NCBI GenBank assembly: GCA_900539765.1
Contig: UQDF01000012.1
Location: 1 to 44,730 of the forward strand
Direction of reading: 5' to 3'
From: an uncultured Porphyromonas sp.
Lineage (GTDB): Bacteria > Bacteroidota > Bacteroidia > Bacteroidales > Porphyromonadaceae
DNA length: 44,730 nt
In this document: positions 23,995 through 32,520 of the stretch, piece by piece
How positions within the stretch are numbered: position 1 is the first letter of the stretch
Layout: every line of letters begins with the position of its first letter
Notes under the pieces: model-generated
What the model was told of the DNA's origin: nothing
Database searches by the model: none
What the model saw: only the letters and a program-made list of their open reading frames with translations
Position numbers and translations under genes: made by a program

Positions 23995-24169
23995 GAGACT
24001 ATTGCATAAAGGCGAATCGCTGTGTTGCTTTCGGGATTCGGCTTCGGTCACATACGGAGGTATGCTCCCTTCAGACCTCACCCTCAGCGCCTTGCGCTTC
24101 ATCCTTTCTGCAAAGTCAGGACAATCTTGCAAGCAAGATTGTGAGACTGTTGACTTTTGCAACAGCCTC
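23995..24169 (-). mobile_element. MITE-like element, copy 2 (175 bp)
   Basis: This is the reverse-complement partner of the element at 12744-12914, nearly identical over its whole length (one substitution and one 4-bp insertion that opens the internal palindrome into a hairpin). It is flanked by a perfect 5-bp direct repeat CTAAA (23990-23994 and 24170-24174). It inserted 17 bp after the xerD stop, between xerD and its terminator. Small open frames inside it (about 44 codons) exist on both strands but are only repeat sequence. Confidence 0.92.
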
Positions 24170-24177
24170 CTAAAAGC

Positions 24178-24215
24178 AAAAGCAGGAGACAGCCCGTGAG
24201 CCGTCTCCTGCTTTT
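24178..24215. terminator. Bidirectional terminator between xerD and the barrel protein gene
   Basis: A perfect 13-bp stem AAAAGCAGGAGAC/GTCTCCTGCTTTT (24178-24190 with 24203-24215) has T-runs on both strands. It lies between convergent genes. Confidence 0.85.
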
Positions 24216-24236
24216 ATTATAGTGCTTCGCTAAGAC

Positions 24237-24791
24237 TTAGAAGCGATAGGTAGCACCGAGTGAAAGGTAGGTTAGACCATAACCAAACTCACCCATGATA
24301 GCCCAGCGGTCGGAGAGATAGTAGCGAGCTCCGATGTGTGCACCCCAACTGAAATCTGTCGTAGTGTCCTTGCTCTTGACTTTTCCGACAGGACTATTTA
24401 CTTTATAGTCCCAGCTGATGAGCTTAAGCCCTAGCATGAGGCTAAAGTAGGTGTCGAGTCTATCTACAAACTGGTAGTGCAGAGATCCGCGCGGACCGAT
24501 TATTGTCTGATTCCAGAGTCCCTTGTCATAGCCCTTGATGTGATAGAGCTCAGTGGCAAAGTACCCACCCACACCGATAGATCCGTTGCCATCAAAGAGA
24601 CCACTGACCACGCTGTGGTCGATCCCTAGAGAGAGCGGAGGTAGGATGACGTTGTAGTCTTCATCGAAGAGAGTGCCACCGATACCGAGTCCGAGGTTGG
24701 CAGTCGTCGTACCTTTGCTAAAGGTGGACTGAGCCTGAGCTGCCAAGCCAAGCGTTAGCATGGCGATGATGAGTAATGCGATTCTTTTCAT
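24237..24791 (-). CDS. Small outer membrane beta-barrel protein
   Basis: The 184-residue precursor starts with a signal peptide (MKRIALLIIAMLTLGLAAQAQ). The mature part is made of short amphipathic strands (TTTANLGLGIGGTLF, PPLSLGIDHSVV, GSIGVGGYFATELYH, SWGAHIGARYYL) and ends GLTYLSLGATYRF with a terminal Phe, as expected for an outer membrane porin-like barrel. The family resembles small outer-membrane-beta-barrel proteins of Bacteroidota; no ligand can be named. It lies 36 bp downstream of typA on the same strand and may be read through from it. A terminator follows. Confidence 0.78.
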   Translation of the reverse strand: MKRIALLIIAMLTLGLAAQAQSTFSKGTTTANLGLGIGGTLFDEDYNVILPPLSLGIDHSVVSGLFDGNGSIGVGGYFATELYHIKGYDKGLWNQTIIGPRGSLHYQFVDRLDTYFSLMLGLKLISWDYKVNSPVGKVKSKDTTTDFSWGAHIGARYYLSDRWAIMGEFGYGLTYLSLGATYRF

Positions 24792-24827
24792 AGTTAATTG
24801 TGTTTATAAAGTGAGTGATTGGATTGA

Positions 24828-26630
24828 TTATGCTTTATTGGCGCGCTTGCGGTCTAGCTCGCTGAGAAGGATCTTGCGCAGACGCATAGACTTAGGCGTG
24901 ACCTCCACGTATTCGTCAGCCTTGATGTACTCTAGTGCATCCTCTAGGCTGAAGACGACGGGAGGAGCCAGTGCTACCTTGTCATCACTACCCGCCGCAC
25001 GCATGTTGGTAAGCTTCTTGCTCTTGCAGACGTTGACCGTCAGGTCGTTGTCCTTCGTATGCTCACCGATCACCTGCCCTGCGTAGACCTCCTCTTGGGG
25101 TGAGATGAAGAAGCGTCCACGGCTCTGAAGGTTGTTGAGCGCATAGGCAAAGGCGGTACCGCTCTCACCAGCTATGATGCTACCATTGTTGCGTCGCTCG
25201 ATGTCGCCGCGCCAAGGACCGAACTCGAGGAAGCGGTGTGCCATAACAGCCTCACCCGCCGAAGCGGTCAGGACGCTGTTGTTGAGTCCGATGATGCCTC
25301 GTGATGGAATGTTGAAGACTAGGTGCGTACGCCCGTTCTTGCTCTCCATGGCGGTCATCTCGCCCTTGCGCTGTATGACCATATCGATGATACGGCTACT
25401 GGTCTCGTCGGGGAGATTGATGGTCAGCTCTTCGATAGGCTCGCACTGTACGCCGTCGATCTCCTTGATGATTACTTGGGGCTGTCCGACCTGTAGCTCG
25501 TACCCCTCACGGCGCATCGTCTCGATCAGTACGGAGAGGTGCAGGACGCCACGGCCGAAGACGTTCCACGAGTCTGCTTGGTCAGTCGTCTCGACACGCA
25601 GAGCGAGGTTTTTGTCTAGCTCACGCATCAGACGCTCATGGATATGGCGGGAGGTGACAAACTTACCCTCACGACCATAGAAGGGGGAGTTATTGATCGT
25701 AAAGAGCATCGACATCGTTGGCTCATCGACCGAGATCGTGTCTAGCGCCTCAGCGTGCTCAGGGTCGGCAATGGTGTCGCCAATGTCAAAGTGGTCAAAG
25801 CCCACGATGGCGCAAATATCGCCACTAGAGACGGAGTCGGTTTTTGCCTTGCCGATACCCTCGAAAGTGTAGAGCTCCTTGACCTTCTCACGATGAGGCT
25901 CGCGATCCTTGTGGCAAAGGAGTACGGTGTCGCCATTGTGTATAGTGCCACGATGCACACGTCCCACAGCGATACGCCCCACGTAGGAGCTGTAGTCTAG
26001 CGAGGTGATCAGCATCTGCAGAGGACCATCCAGCTGTTGCGGAGCGGGTATCTCGGAGATGATCGCATCGAGTAGGGGAGTGATGTCTTCTGTCGGCTTC
26101 TCTACGTCGCGGCTCATCCAGCCCTGCTTGGCGCTACCGAAGAGGGTGACGAAGTCGAGTTGCTCGTCCGTGGCATCCAGCGAAGCCATCAGGTCGAAGA
26201 CCATATCCTGCACCTCCATAGGACGGCAGTTGGGCTTGTCCACCTTATTGATGACGACGATCGGCTTGAGCCCTATGGCAAGGGCTTTCTGCAGTACGAA
26301 GCGGGTCTGAGGCATCGGTCCCTCGAAGGCGTCGACTAGTAGTAGACAGCCGTCGGCCATATTGAGTACACGCTCTACCTCACCGCCGAAGTCGGCGTGT
26401 CCTGGGGTGTCGATGACGTTGATCTTGACCCCTTTGTATGTTATGCTGACATTCTTCGAAACGATCGTGATACCTCGCTCTCGCTCTAGGTCGTTATTGT
26501 CTAGAAAGGTGTCTACCTCGGCAGCCTTGTCCTCTCGAAAGAGCTTAGCTGCGAGGAGCATTTTGTCGACGATGGTTGTCTTACCGTGGTCGACGTGAGC
26601 GATGATAGCGATGTTTCGTAATTCTTGCAT
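24828..26630 (-). CDS. typA: Ribosome-associated GTPase TypA/BipA
   Basis: The 600-residue translational GTPase has all G motifs: AHVDHGKTT (G1, residues 11-19), the effector RERGITI (G2), DTPGHADF (G3), NKVD (G4) and GSAKQGW in the G5 region. Domains II, III and V and the TypA-specific C-terminus follow (GESGTAFAYALNNLQSRGRFF, then VYAGQVIGEHTKDNDLTVNVCKSKKLTN). TypA acts on the 50S subunit in ribosome assembly and stress or low-temperature growth. The start ATG gives the canonical MQELRNIAIIAHVDHGK. It has its own -7 element upstream. Confidence 0.97.
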   Translation of the reverse strand: MQELRNIAIIAHVDHGKTTIVDKMLLAAKLFREDKAAEVDTFLDNNDLERERGITIVSKNVSITYKGVKINVIDTPGHADFGGEVERVLNMADGCLLLVDAFEGPMPQTRFVLQKALAIGLKPIVVINKVDKPNCRPMEVQDMVFDLMASLDATDEQLDFVTLFGSAKQGWMSRDVEKPTEDITPLLDAIISEIPAPQQLDGPLQMLITSLDYSSYVGRIAVGRVHRGTIHNGDTVLLCHKDREPHREKVKELYTFEGIGKAKTDSVSSGDICAIVGFDHFDIGDTIADPEHAEALDTISVDEPTMSMLFTINNSPFYGREGKFVTSRHIHERLMRELDKNLALRVETTDQADSWNVFGRGVLHLSVLIETMRREGYELQVGQPQVIIKEIDGVQCEPIEELTINLPDETSSRIIDMVIQRKGEMTAMESKNGRTHLVFNIPSRGIIGLNNSVLTASAGEAVMAHRFLEFGPWRGDIERRNNGSIIAGESGTAFAYALNNLQSRGRFFISPQEEVYAGQVIGEHTKDNDLTVNVCKSKKLTNMRAAGSDDKVALAPPVVFSLEDALEYIKADEYVEVTPKSMRLRKILLSELDRKRANKA

Positions 26631-26665
26631 GTGTGTGGAGCTTCTGTCCTATAGTTATACAGGTG

Positions 26666-26673
26666 CAAAGGTA
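26666..26673 (-). promoter_or_regulatory. -7 element for typA
   Basis: TACCTTTG on the minus strand (26673 to 26666), about 36 bp before the start codon. No good -33 match is seen. Confidence 0.5.
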
Positions 26674-26700
26674 CGAAAAACGGCGGGGAGAGACAGGGTT

Positions 26701-26734
26701 TAGATATTAGAGATTAGAAGTTAGAGAGTAGAGG
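26701..26734. repeat. Heptad-like repeat (TTAGAGA type), third site
   Basis: Tandem variants TTAGAGA, TTAGAAG and TTAGAGAG sit between the typA promoter and the 30-bp palindrome. They match the repeat at 664-698 in composition and pitch. Confidence 0.5.
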
Positions 26735-26740
26735 TTTATC

Positions 26741-26770
26741 TAGTGGCACTAGTAATTACTAGTGCCACTA
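26741..26770. repeat. Perfect 30-bp palindrome
   Basis: Each 15-bp half (TAGTGGCACTAGTAA and its complement) matches without error. Immediately after it comes CTAGTGCCTCTAA, also found inside the palindrome region at 44591-44611. It lies in a gene-free stretch (26674-26830) and has no T-run, so it is not an obvious terminator. Confidence 0.7.
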
Positions 26771-26830
26771 GTGCCTCTAACCAATCGCTTTGATGCATGC
26801 GTGGTGTTTCCTCTGGATACAGAAACAGCA

Positions 26831-26892
26831 CGAGGGTGCGTCAGCTCTCTGACACACCCTCGCGTGAGACTGCTGTATCTCTATCAGCAGTC
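26831..26892 (-). terminator. Double hairpin after the second Big_2 lipoprotein gene
   Basis: Two stem-loops lie just downstream of the lipoprotein stop on the minus strand: GACTGCTG/CAGCAGTC (26868-26875 with 26885-26892) and a 14-bp stem with one mismatch (26831-26844 with 26849-26862). The likely role is termination. Confidence 0.55.
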
Positions 26893-26907
26893 CGCTCTGT
26901 TACGGCT

Positions 26908-28308
26908 CTATCGCTGAGTCTCTAGGACTGATTGGAAGGTTTGATAGAGCCCCTTCTGCTTGGTCAGCATACGCTGATTCAAGATCTTGCGGATGTCCTG
27001 TGAGACTGATTCTCTGAAGGCCTTGCGAGCAGCAACCGTCTTCACAGCATGACTAGCATCTATGATCTGCATCCAGCAGAAAGTCCCATCATAGTCTGTC
27101 GGCTGAGCATAGAGGAAGCATTGATCGCCATTTGCGTTAAAGGCCTCGACACCCATGTGCTCTGGCACATACCCCTTGTAGTCGGTGAAGCCGTTGGCTG
27201 CGAGCCAGTTCTTGACAGCCTCGGAGCGGATCTCATACTCGTTGGGGATAGCAAAGACCTGACAGTTGATGTACTGTAGGTCGCCCTGCGAACTGGACTT
27301 GCGGACATAGAAGACCCACTCTAGATTGGTCTTAGCGATCTGCTCGGGAGTCGTGTCGTAGCTGCGGTTGTCATCGGAAGACTGATCCCCGTTGAACTGA
27401 CGGAATCCGAGCTTGTCCTCAAAGGCCTGTAGCGCATCATTGTCTGCCCCCTTGAAGAAGTCTAGCGTCGGGAAGTCCTTAGCTGTCTCGACGACTGGGT
27501 GCTGAGTTTTGAACTCTGGGTATCTCTTTTTGTTGAGCTGGATGTACATCTTGGTGCCTAGCTCCTCGTTGACCTCGTTGTACATAAAGACAGTCACATC
27601 AGGATCGTCCTCCTTGTGGCTATTGAGGATAATCTTCTCAGCACCATCACCGGCGACTTCCTTTTCCTCTGTAAAGGGGGCAAAGCCTAGCTTGCGAAAC
27701 ATCTCCTTCGTACGATCACATTGCTCCACCGTCTCCTTGCCATAGGCTAGGATGTAGTACTCCTTGGCAGACTGGATGCCATAGATGACGCCAGGGATCG
27801 TAGGGAGCTCTTTATTGACAAATCCTAGGTAGTAGAGTCCCTCGGTGTAGCAGATATTGCGCACGACACGACCCAGAGCGTGCTCGTACTGGAGGACCTC
27901 CTCATCAATCAGATTGCGAGCCATATCGTATTCAGGGTCAAATGCTAAGAGAGGTAGCTCCTGATCCGTATTGATCTTTGCTTTCTCAACTGTAACAAGC
28001 ACAGAGGCCTGCAGACCTCCTCCGTGTACCGTTATCTTGGTCGTACCCTCATGGACAGCTCGTACGAGTCCCATTGCATTGACCGTGGCGATCTCGGGGT
28101 TATCGTTTGAGTAGACGAAGTCTACCTTGAGCTCTTTGGGCTCCTGTAGCACCTCTAGCTGGTAAGTCTGTCCCTCAGCCACAGTGATAGCCTCTGAGGC
28201 AAAGGAAAGCTTCGTGAGCTGCCCTCCTGAGACTGGGTCATCGTCACAAGAGGTCAGGGCAAATAGGGCAACGCCTATTAGCAGGGATAGTAAAGTAGTA
28301 CGTGACAT
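26908..28308 (-). CDS. Lipoprotein with Big_2 domain, paralogue 2
   Basis: The 466-residue precursor has a lipoprotein signal (MSRTTLLSLLIGVALFALTSC). A Big_2 Ig-like domain follows (about 30-110; ITVAEGQTYQLEVLQEPKELKVDFVYSN...ATVNAMGLVRAVHEGTTKITVHGG). The rest aligns along its length with the lipoprotein at 15222-16571. For example LPLLAFDPEYD matches LPLIKFDVTYD, GFVNKELPTIPGVIYGIQ matches GFVNTDLSTITGVIYGLE, and RTKEMFRKLGF matches KTREMLRQLGF. The two are clear paralogues 11 kb apart on opposite strands. The function is unknown, and the protein is presumably an outer membrane, possibly surface-exposed lipoprotein. A weak -7 match (TACCTTAG, 28376 to 28369) lies upstream. Confidence 0.8.
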   Translation of the reverse strand: MSRTTLLSLLIGVALFALTSCDDDPVSGGQLTKLSFASEAITVAEGQTYQLEVLQEPKELKVDFVYSNDNPEIATVNAMGLVRAVHEGTTKITVHGGGLQASVLVTVEKAKINTDQELPLLAFDPEYDMARNLIDEEVLQYEHALGRVVRNICYTEGLYYLGFVNKELPTIPGVIYGIQSAKEYYILAYGKETVEQCDRTKEMFRKLGFAPFTEEKEVAGDGAEKIILNSHKEDDPDVTVFMYNEVNEELGTKMYIQLNKKRYPEFKTQHPVVETAKDFPTLDFFKGADNDALQAFEDKLGFRQFNGDQSSDDNRSYDTTPEQIAKTNLEWVFYVRKSSSQGDLQYINCQVFAIPNEYEIRSEAVKNWLAANGFTDYKGYVPEHMGVEAFNANGDQCFLYAQPTDYDGTFCWMQIIDASHAVKTVAARKAFRESVSQDIRKILNQRMLTKQKGLYQTFQSVLETQR

Positions 28309-28676
28309 AGAGATATTGTATTAAAGGTTTATGTAAACGTTCGGACCATCATAAAAGCTTGTACATCGCTAAGGTAGCAAGAATACTCGAAAAGTAGTTC
28401 GTCTGACAGATCTCGTGCAGATGTGCGAAACGATGGATGACGGATAATGTAGGGAAGCACACTCGGTGCATACGAGCCGTATGTCCCTACGAATCACTAC
28501 TCGTCTCATCGAGCTAACCGATTTGTAGAATATGTGGAATGTGCGATTACGATACATAAAAAGAACTTGCAGATATAAATTATTTGCTTTAACTTGCACG
28601 TCGTAATCAGTGTGGCACATTCTCTGCGATTAAGAAGTAAGTTCCAAGCAGTAATAACCTATTAGTAGCAATCAAT
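28309..28676. other. Gene-free, AT-richer stretch between divergent lipoprotein genes
   Basis: No convincing coding region is seen. A compound inverted repeat is present: GTAGGGA (28449-28455) with TCCCTAC (28484-28490), enclosing CATACG/CGTATG (28469-28474 with 28478-28483). A second pair is GATTACGA (28545-28552) with TCGTAATC (28601-28608). The first 27 nt of a repeated leader begin at 28618. Confidence 0.4.
28618..28644 (+). repeat. Duplicated leader segment, copy 1
   Basis: A 27-nt segment starting CATTCTCTGC and ending AAGAAGTAAGTTC recurs at 29493-29519 with one difference. Each copy lies 32-33 nt before the start codon of one of the tandem lipoprotein genes, so the duplication unit included upstream sequence. 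Confidence 0.75.
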
Positions 28677-29471
28677 ATGACAACGAAGGATCTATCTAAA
28701 AAGGGTGTCGTAGGGTTTTCCGTCTTTGTAATCTCCATATTTCTGTTAGCTTCGTGTGATTTATTTTGGAGCTCAGAGCCAAAGCGAGAGGAGGTGCCTC
28801 TAGACCATATTATGATCCCCCCAACTAAACGAACCGACTACATAGGGTTGAATATTGCGGATAGTGTAGCCACTTTTTACACATTGAACCCATATAAAGG
28901 GGTGTACCTATTCGCAGAGCCCAACGTAGACTGTATCTTTTATTCTCAGTGGTATAACTACAAGGGGGAGTCATGGTTCCTATTTCGGAGTGTTATGGGG
29001 ACGTTACACCCTAACTATAAGAGCTTTGTATCCATCCATCTTCAGATGTCTCCAAAGGATTGGGTTGTTCATAAGGCTTCAGTGTTTTTTCATGATCACC
29101 TTAGTATGGACAAAAGCTATATCCCCAATATTTTTGCAGAACTAGAGAGACAAGATGAAGATCTACTTTGGGTGTCACTAGCGGCAAGAGAAGACCTAAA
29201 GGTTGACATCTATAAGAAGATGTCATCAGAGAAGTGTGTCAAGGGTGTAATTACGGGCTCTTTCACACAGTGGTCAAACTATGTGGTCGAGCAAGACCGC
29301 AGCTCTAGAAGGTTAGACCCCCCATACACAGATTTCTATCCTGAAGAGTATTCGATGTCTGGTCCAATTTACTATACCTCTGTTGATGAACCTAAGAGGT
29401 TTCAGTTAAGCTTTACGGCCATAGAGTCTTTAGACGGCTATCCAATAATAGAAATTGTGTCTGAAGAGTGA
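28677..29471 (+). CDS. Lipoprotein of unknown function, tandem paralogue A
   Basis: The 264-residue precursor has a lipoprotein signal ending in FLLASC (Cys at about residue 27). I do not recognise a domain. The mature part is mixed alpha/beta with conserved blocks shared with the next gene: DHIMIPPTKRTDYIGLNI, YNYKGESWFLFR, VMGTLHPN, DWVVHKASVFF, KVDIYKK, KCVKGVITGSFTQWS and FQLSFTAIE. The two proteins are similar over their whole length, so this is a tandem duplication. Base composition is visibly AT-richer than the neighbouring typA and nadE genes, which suggests acquisition from outside. Confidence 0.7.
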   Translation: MTTKDLSKKGVVGFSVFVISIFLLASCDLFWSSEPKREEVPLDHIMIPPTKRTDYIGLNIADSVATFYTLNPYKGVYLFAEPNVDCIFYSQWYNYKGESWFLFRSVMGTLHPNYKSFVSIHLQMSPKDWVVHKASVFFHDHLSMDKSYIPNIFAELERQDEDLLWVSLAAREDLKVDIYKKMSSEKCVKGVITGSFTQWSNYVVEQDRSSRRLDPPYTDFYPEEYSMSGPIYYTSVDEPKRFQLSFTAIESLDGYPIIEIVSEE

Positions 29472-29492
29472 GTATAGGACAAGAGTGTCGCT

Positions 29493-29519
29493 CATTCTCT
29501 GCAATTAAGAAGTAAGTTC
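29493..29519 (+). repeat. Duplicated leader segment, copy 2
   Basis: This matches 28618-28644 except for one G/A change, and lies 32 nt before the second lipoprotein gene. It may carry a regulatory signal retained in both copies. Confidence 0.75.
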
Positions 29520-29551
29520 TAATCCGCGATAATTTAGCAGAAACAACAGGC

Positions 29552-30340
29552 ATGATAAAGAGATATTTATTCAACATAAACGTCGTTTGGAGCGTACTAT
29601 TTGTACTCTCTATACTACTTCTAGCTTCGTGCGACTTGTTTACGAGTGCGAAATCAGAGCGAGAAGATGTATCCCTAGATCACATTATGATTCCACCTCC
29701 CAAGAGGACAGACTATATAGGGATCAACATAGAGGATAGCATCGCAACTTTTTATGCATTTAAGCCATACAAAGGTGTGACTATGTTCAAACAACCAGAT
29801 GTCGACTGTATGTTCTATGCCCAGTGGTGTAACTACAAAGGAGAGTCTTGGCTTTTATTGCGAGGTGTGATGGGTACACTGCATCCGAATCACAGAAGCT
29901 TTGCCTCTATCCACCTTCAGGTCTCTCCCGAGGATTGGGTCGTTCATCGTGCTTCTGTCTTCTTTTACGATAGACTTAGAATGGACGAACAGTATATCCC
30001 GTCTATTTATGAAGAGCTACGTAAGAAGGATCCTTATTTTCGAACTCCGTCATTGGTGGCAAAAGAGGATGTAAAAGTCGACATCTATAAAAAGGACTCT
30101 TCACGAGCGTGTGTCAAGGGGGTAATATCAGGAACTTTCACACAGTGGTCTACCTTTGTAACTGGGCAATTGAGTGACACGAAAACGCAACAGCCTCCTT
30201 ATGGAGATGCTCATCCTGAATCTCTTTCTGAATATGAACAGATTTACTACACCCCAGTCAATGAGGCTAAGAAATTTAAGCTGAGCTTTACAGCTATAGA
30301 AGCGTTGAGATTGGATCCTGACGTGCTAGTTGTCGAATAA
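29552..30340 (+). CDS. Lipoprotein of unknown function, tandem paralogue B
   Basis: The 262-residue precursor has a lipoprotein signal (VLSILLLASC) and the same blocks as its neighbour: DHIMIPPPKRTDYIGINI, CNYKGESWLLLRGVMGTLHPNH, DWVVHRASVFFYD, KVDIYKK, ACVKGVISGTFTQWS and FKLSFTAIEAL. The N-terminus before the lipobox and the last 20 residues differ most. The 80-bp gap to paralogue A carries the duplicated leader. A terminator follows at 30364-30401. The role is unknown; surface location is inferred only from the lipobox. Confidence 0.7.
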   Translation: MIKRYLFNINVVWSVLFVLSILLLASCDLFTSAKSEREDVSLDHIMIPPPKRTDYIGINIEDSIATFYAFKPYKGVTMFKQPDVDCMFYAQWCNYKGESWLLLRGVMGTLHPNHRSFASIHLQVSPEDWVVHRASVFFYDRLRMDEQYIPSIYEELRKKDPYFRTPSLVAKEDVKVDIYKKDSSRACVKGVISGTFTQWSTFVTGQLSDTKTQQPPYGDAHPESLSEYEQIYYTPVNEAKKFKLSFTAIEALRLDPDVLVVE

Positions 30341-30363
30341 GAAGTTTAGCTTCTATCTATTTT

Positions 30364-30401
30364 CCAGTGTCTTCAAAGCATAGGGTCTTTGGAGACACTG
30401 G
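30364..30401 (+). terminator. Terminator after the tandem lipoprotein genes
   Basis: A 15-bp stem with one G-U pair (30364-30378 with 30387-30401) and an 8-nt loop. The T-run is poor. Confidence 0.6.
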
Positions 30402-30521
30402 AGTCTGTACTAAGTACTCTTTCAGGGCATGGCCGAGCTACTCACCTCTAAAGCTTTCGTATGACCTACACATGGTTACTCGCGAGAAACACGGAAGTGA
30501 GGATAGACGACAATGATTTTG

Positions 30522-30529
30522 TATCTTTG
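30522..30529 (+). promoter_or_regulatory. -7 element for the nadE-suf operon
   Basis: TATCTTTG, about 37 bp before the nadE start codon. It is the only strong match upstream of the seven-gene run that ends at 38740. Confidence 0.55.
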
Positions 30530-30565
30530 TGGCGTAATGCTTTATAAGAGACTATAGTCGAAGCT

Positions 30566-32509
30566 ATGAACTATGGATATGTCAAGGTAGCGGCCGCTGT
30601 GCCCTACGTCAGAGTGGCTGACTGCTACTACAATACGAGCCGCATCAAGGAGATGATCTTTCAAGCGGAGGAGCTAGGAGTAGAGATACTTACGACTCCT
30701 GAGCTCTCTATCACGGGGTATACCTGTGGGGATCTCTTTCACCAATCGTTCCTCCTAGATCAGGCTCAGAAGGCGCTATGCCAGTTGGTCGAGGAGACAG
30801 CCGAGACTGATGTGATGGTCATCGTCGGTATGCCAGTCAAAGTGGAGGAGAAGCTCTTCAATGGGGCGGTCGCCTTCCAGCATGGTAAGATCCTAGGAGC
30901 GATCCCGAAGACTTATCTGCCGAACTACCGTGAGTTTCAGGAAAAGCGCTGGTTCTCGCCCAGTGATTCGCTACAATATAAGACGGTGCAGATGGGGCCC
31001 CACACGGTACCCATCGGGCGAAATATCATCTTTAAGTGTGGGCAGGTGGGCATCGGCATCGAGATCTGTGAGGATATGTGGACGCCCTTTACGCCTGGCA
31101 CACGCCTCAGCCTCTATGGAGCGCATATCATCTTCAACCTCTCTGCGAGCAATGAGAATGCGGGCAAGCATGACTACCTCCGCTCGCTGATCAGTGGTGC
31201 TACCTCGCAGGCTATCTGTGGCTATGTCTACGCCTCTAGTGGCTATGGCGAGAGCTCGACAGATCTAGTCTACACGGGTAAGGCGTTTATCGCTGAGGTG
31301 GGCAAGATCGTCAAGGAGATGCGCCGCTTTGAGTACAAGGAGCGGATGATCGTGAGCGATGTTGACGTGTCTCGTATCCATGGCGAGCGCCTGATCAATA
31401 GTAGCTTCAAGAGTGCGGTCAATCACTTTACCGACGAGGAGGAGCTGGTGAGCATCCCCTTCACGCTACGCTCGGAGGAGGAGTCACAGCCTATGGATCG
31501 TGTCATCGAGCGCAACCCCTTTATGCCTGAGGGGGCGAACCCTGAGGAGCGTTGTCACGAGATGTTTCAGATACAGGTGTGCGGGCTCATACAGCGTCTC
31601 AAGCACATGCGTGCAGAGCATGCCGTGATCGGCATCTCGGGTGGACTGGACTCGGCACTAGCACTATTGGTGACGGTAGAGGCTTTTGACCTCTTGGGCT
31701 TGGATCGCAAGCAGATCATTGCAGTGACGATGCCCGGCTTTGGCACCTCTGAGCGCACTTATCGCAACGGCTACACGATGATGCAGGAGCTAGGTGTGAC
31801 GATCCGTGAGATAGATATCAAGGAGGCGACGGAGCAGCATCTCTCAGCCATCGACCATAATGGCGATCGGGAGGATGCGACCTTTGAGAATGCTCAGGCA
31901 CGTGAGCGGACGCAGATATTGATGGACCTTGCCAATATGTACCATGCGCCCGTCATCGGGACGGGAGACCTGTCTGAGATCGCTTTGGGCTGGTGTACCT
32001 TCAACGGGGACCACATGTCTATGTATGCGGTGAATAGTGGTATCACGAAGACGAGCGTACAGCTGATCGTCGGGTGGTATGCTACGCACAAGGCAGTTAA
32101 TGCTACGCTCGCCACAGCCCTACAGGACATCGTCGCTACGCCGATTAGCCCCGAGCTACTTCCGATCAAGGACACGAAGGCTGGTAACGAGCAGCAGACG
32201 CAGAGCCTCGTGGGGCCGTACGAACTACACGACTTCTTTATCTATCACTTTCTACTCGATGGCTTCGAGCCGAAAAAGATCTTTTACCTCGCGAAGGTTG
32301 CTTTCGAGGGAGCTTACACGCCCCAAGAGATCAAGCACTGGATGGGAGTCTTCTTCAAGCGATTCTTCTCTCAGCAGTTCAAGCGCAATGCGATGCCCGA
32401 TGGACCTAAGGTACAGAGCGTCTCACTCTCCTCACGTGGCGAGTGGCGTATGCCGAGCGATGCGGTGAGTAGTATGTGGCTTCAAGAGGTGGAGAGCCTA
32501 GAGGTATAG
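30566..32509 (+). CDS. nadE: Glutamine-dependent NAD+ synthetase
   Basis: The 647-residue enzyme forms NAD+ from deamido-NAD+, ATP and glutamine in the cytoplasm. The N-terminal nitrilase-type glutaminase domain has the complete Glu46 (TTPELSITGY), Lys115 (PKTYLPN) and Cys168 (GIEICEDMW) triad. The C-terminal synthetase domain has the PP-loop motif GISGGLDSALAL near residue 355 and the GTGDLSEIALGW motif. Length matches the two-domain form (about 640-680). It is the first gene of an operon with polyprenyl synthase, cvpA, sufBCD and an EamA transporter. Confidence 0.96.
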   Translation: MNYGYVKVAAAVPYVRVADCYYNTSRIKEMIFQAEELGVEILTTPELSITGYTCGDLFHQSFLLDQAQKALCQLVEETAETDVMVIVGMPVKVEEKLFNGAVAFQHGKILGAIPKTYLPNYREFQEKRWFSPSDSLQYKTVQMGPHTVPIGRNIIFKCGQVGIGIEICEDMWTPFTPGTRLSLYGAHIIFNLSASNENAGKHDYLRSLISGATSQAICGYVYASSGYGESSTDLVYTGKAFIAEVGKIVKEMRRFEYKERMIVSDVDVSRIHGERLINSSFKSAVNHFTDEEELVSIPFTLRSEEESQPMDRVIERNPFMPEGANPEERCHEMFQIQVCGLIQRLKHMRAEHAVIGISGGLDSALALLVTVEAFDLLGLDRKQIIAVTMPGFGTSERTYRNGYTMMQELGVTIREIDIKEATEQHLSAIDHNGDREDATFENAQARERTQILMDLANMYHAPVIGTGDLSEIALGWCTFNGDHMSMYAVNSGITKTSVQLIVGWYATHKAVNATLATALQDIVATPISPELLPIKDTKAGNEQQTQSLVGPYELHDFFIYHFLLDGFEPKKIFYLAKVAFEGAYTPQEIKHWMGVFFKRFFSQQFKRNAMPDGPKVQSVSLSSRGEWRMPSDAVSSMWLQEVESLEV

Positions 32510-32520
32510 AGACGAGAGCG

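Noticed and set aside
24002..24199. Small proteins of 60-65 codons on both strands within MITE copy 2
   Set aside because: They are fully contained in, or start in, a non-autonomous repeat, with no promoter of the TAnnTTTG type.
28369..28620. An 83-codon minus-strand open frame between the divergent lipoprotein genes
   Set aside because: It lacks a recognisable domain, a signal and a promoter, and overlaps inverted repeats and the leader of the plus-strand gene.
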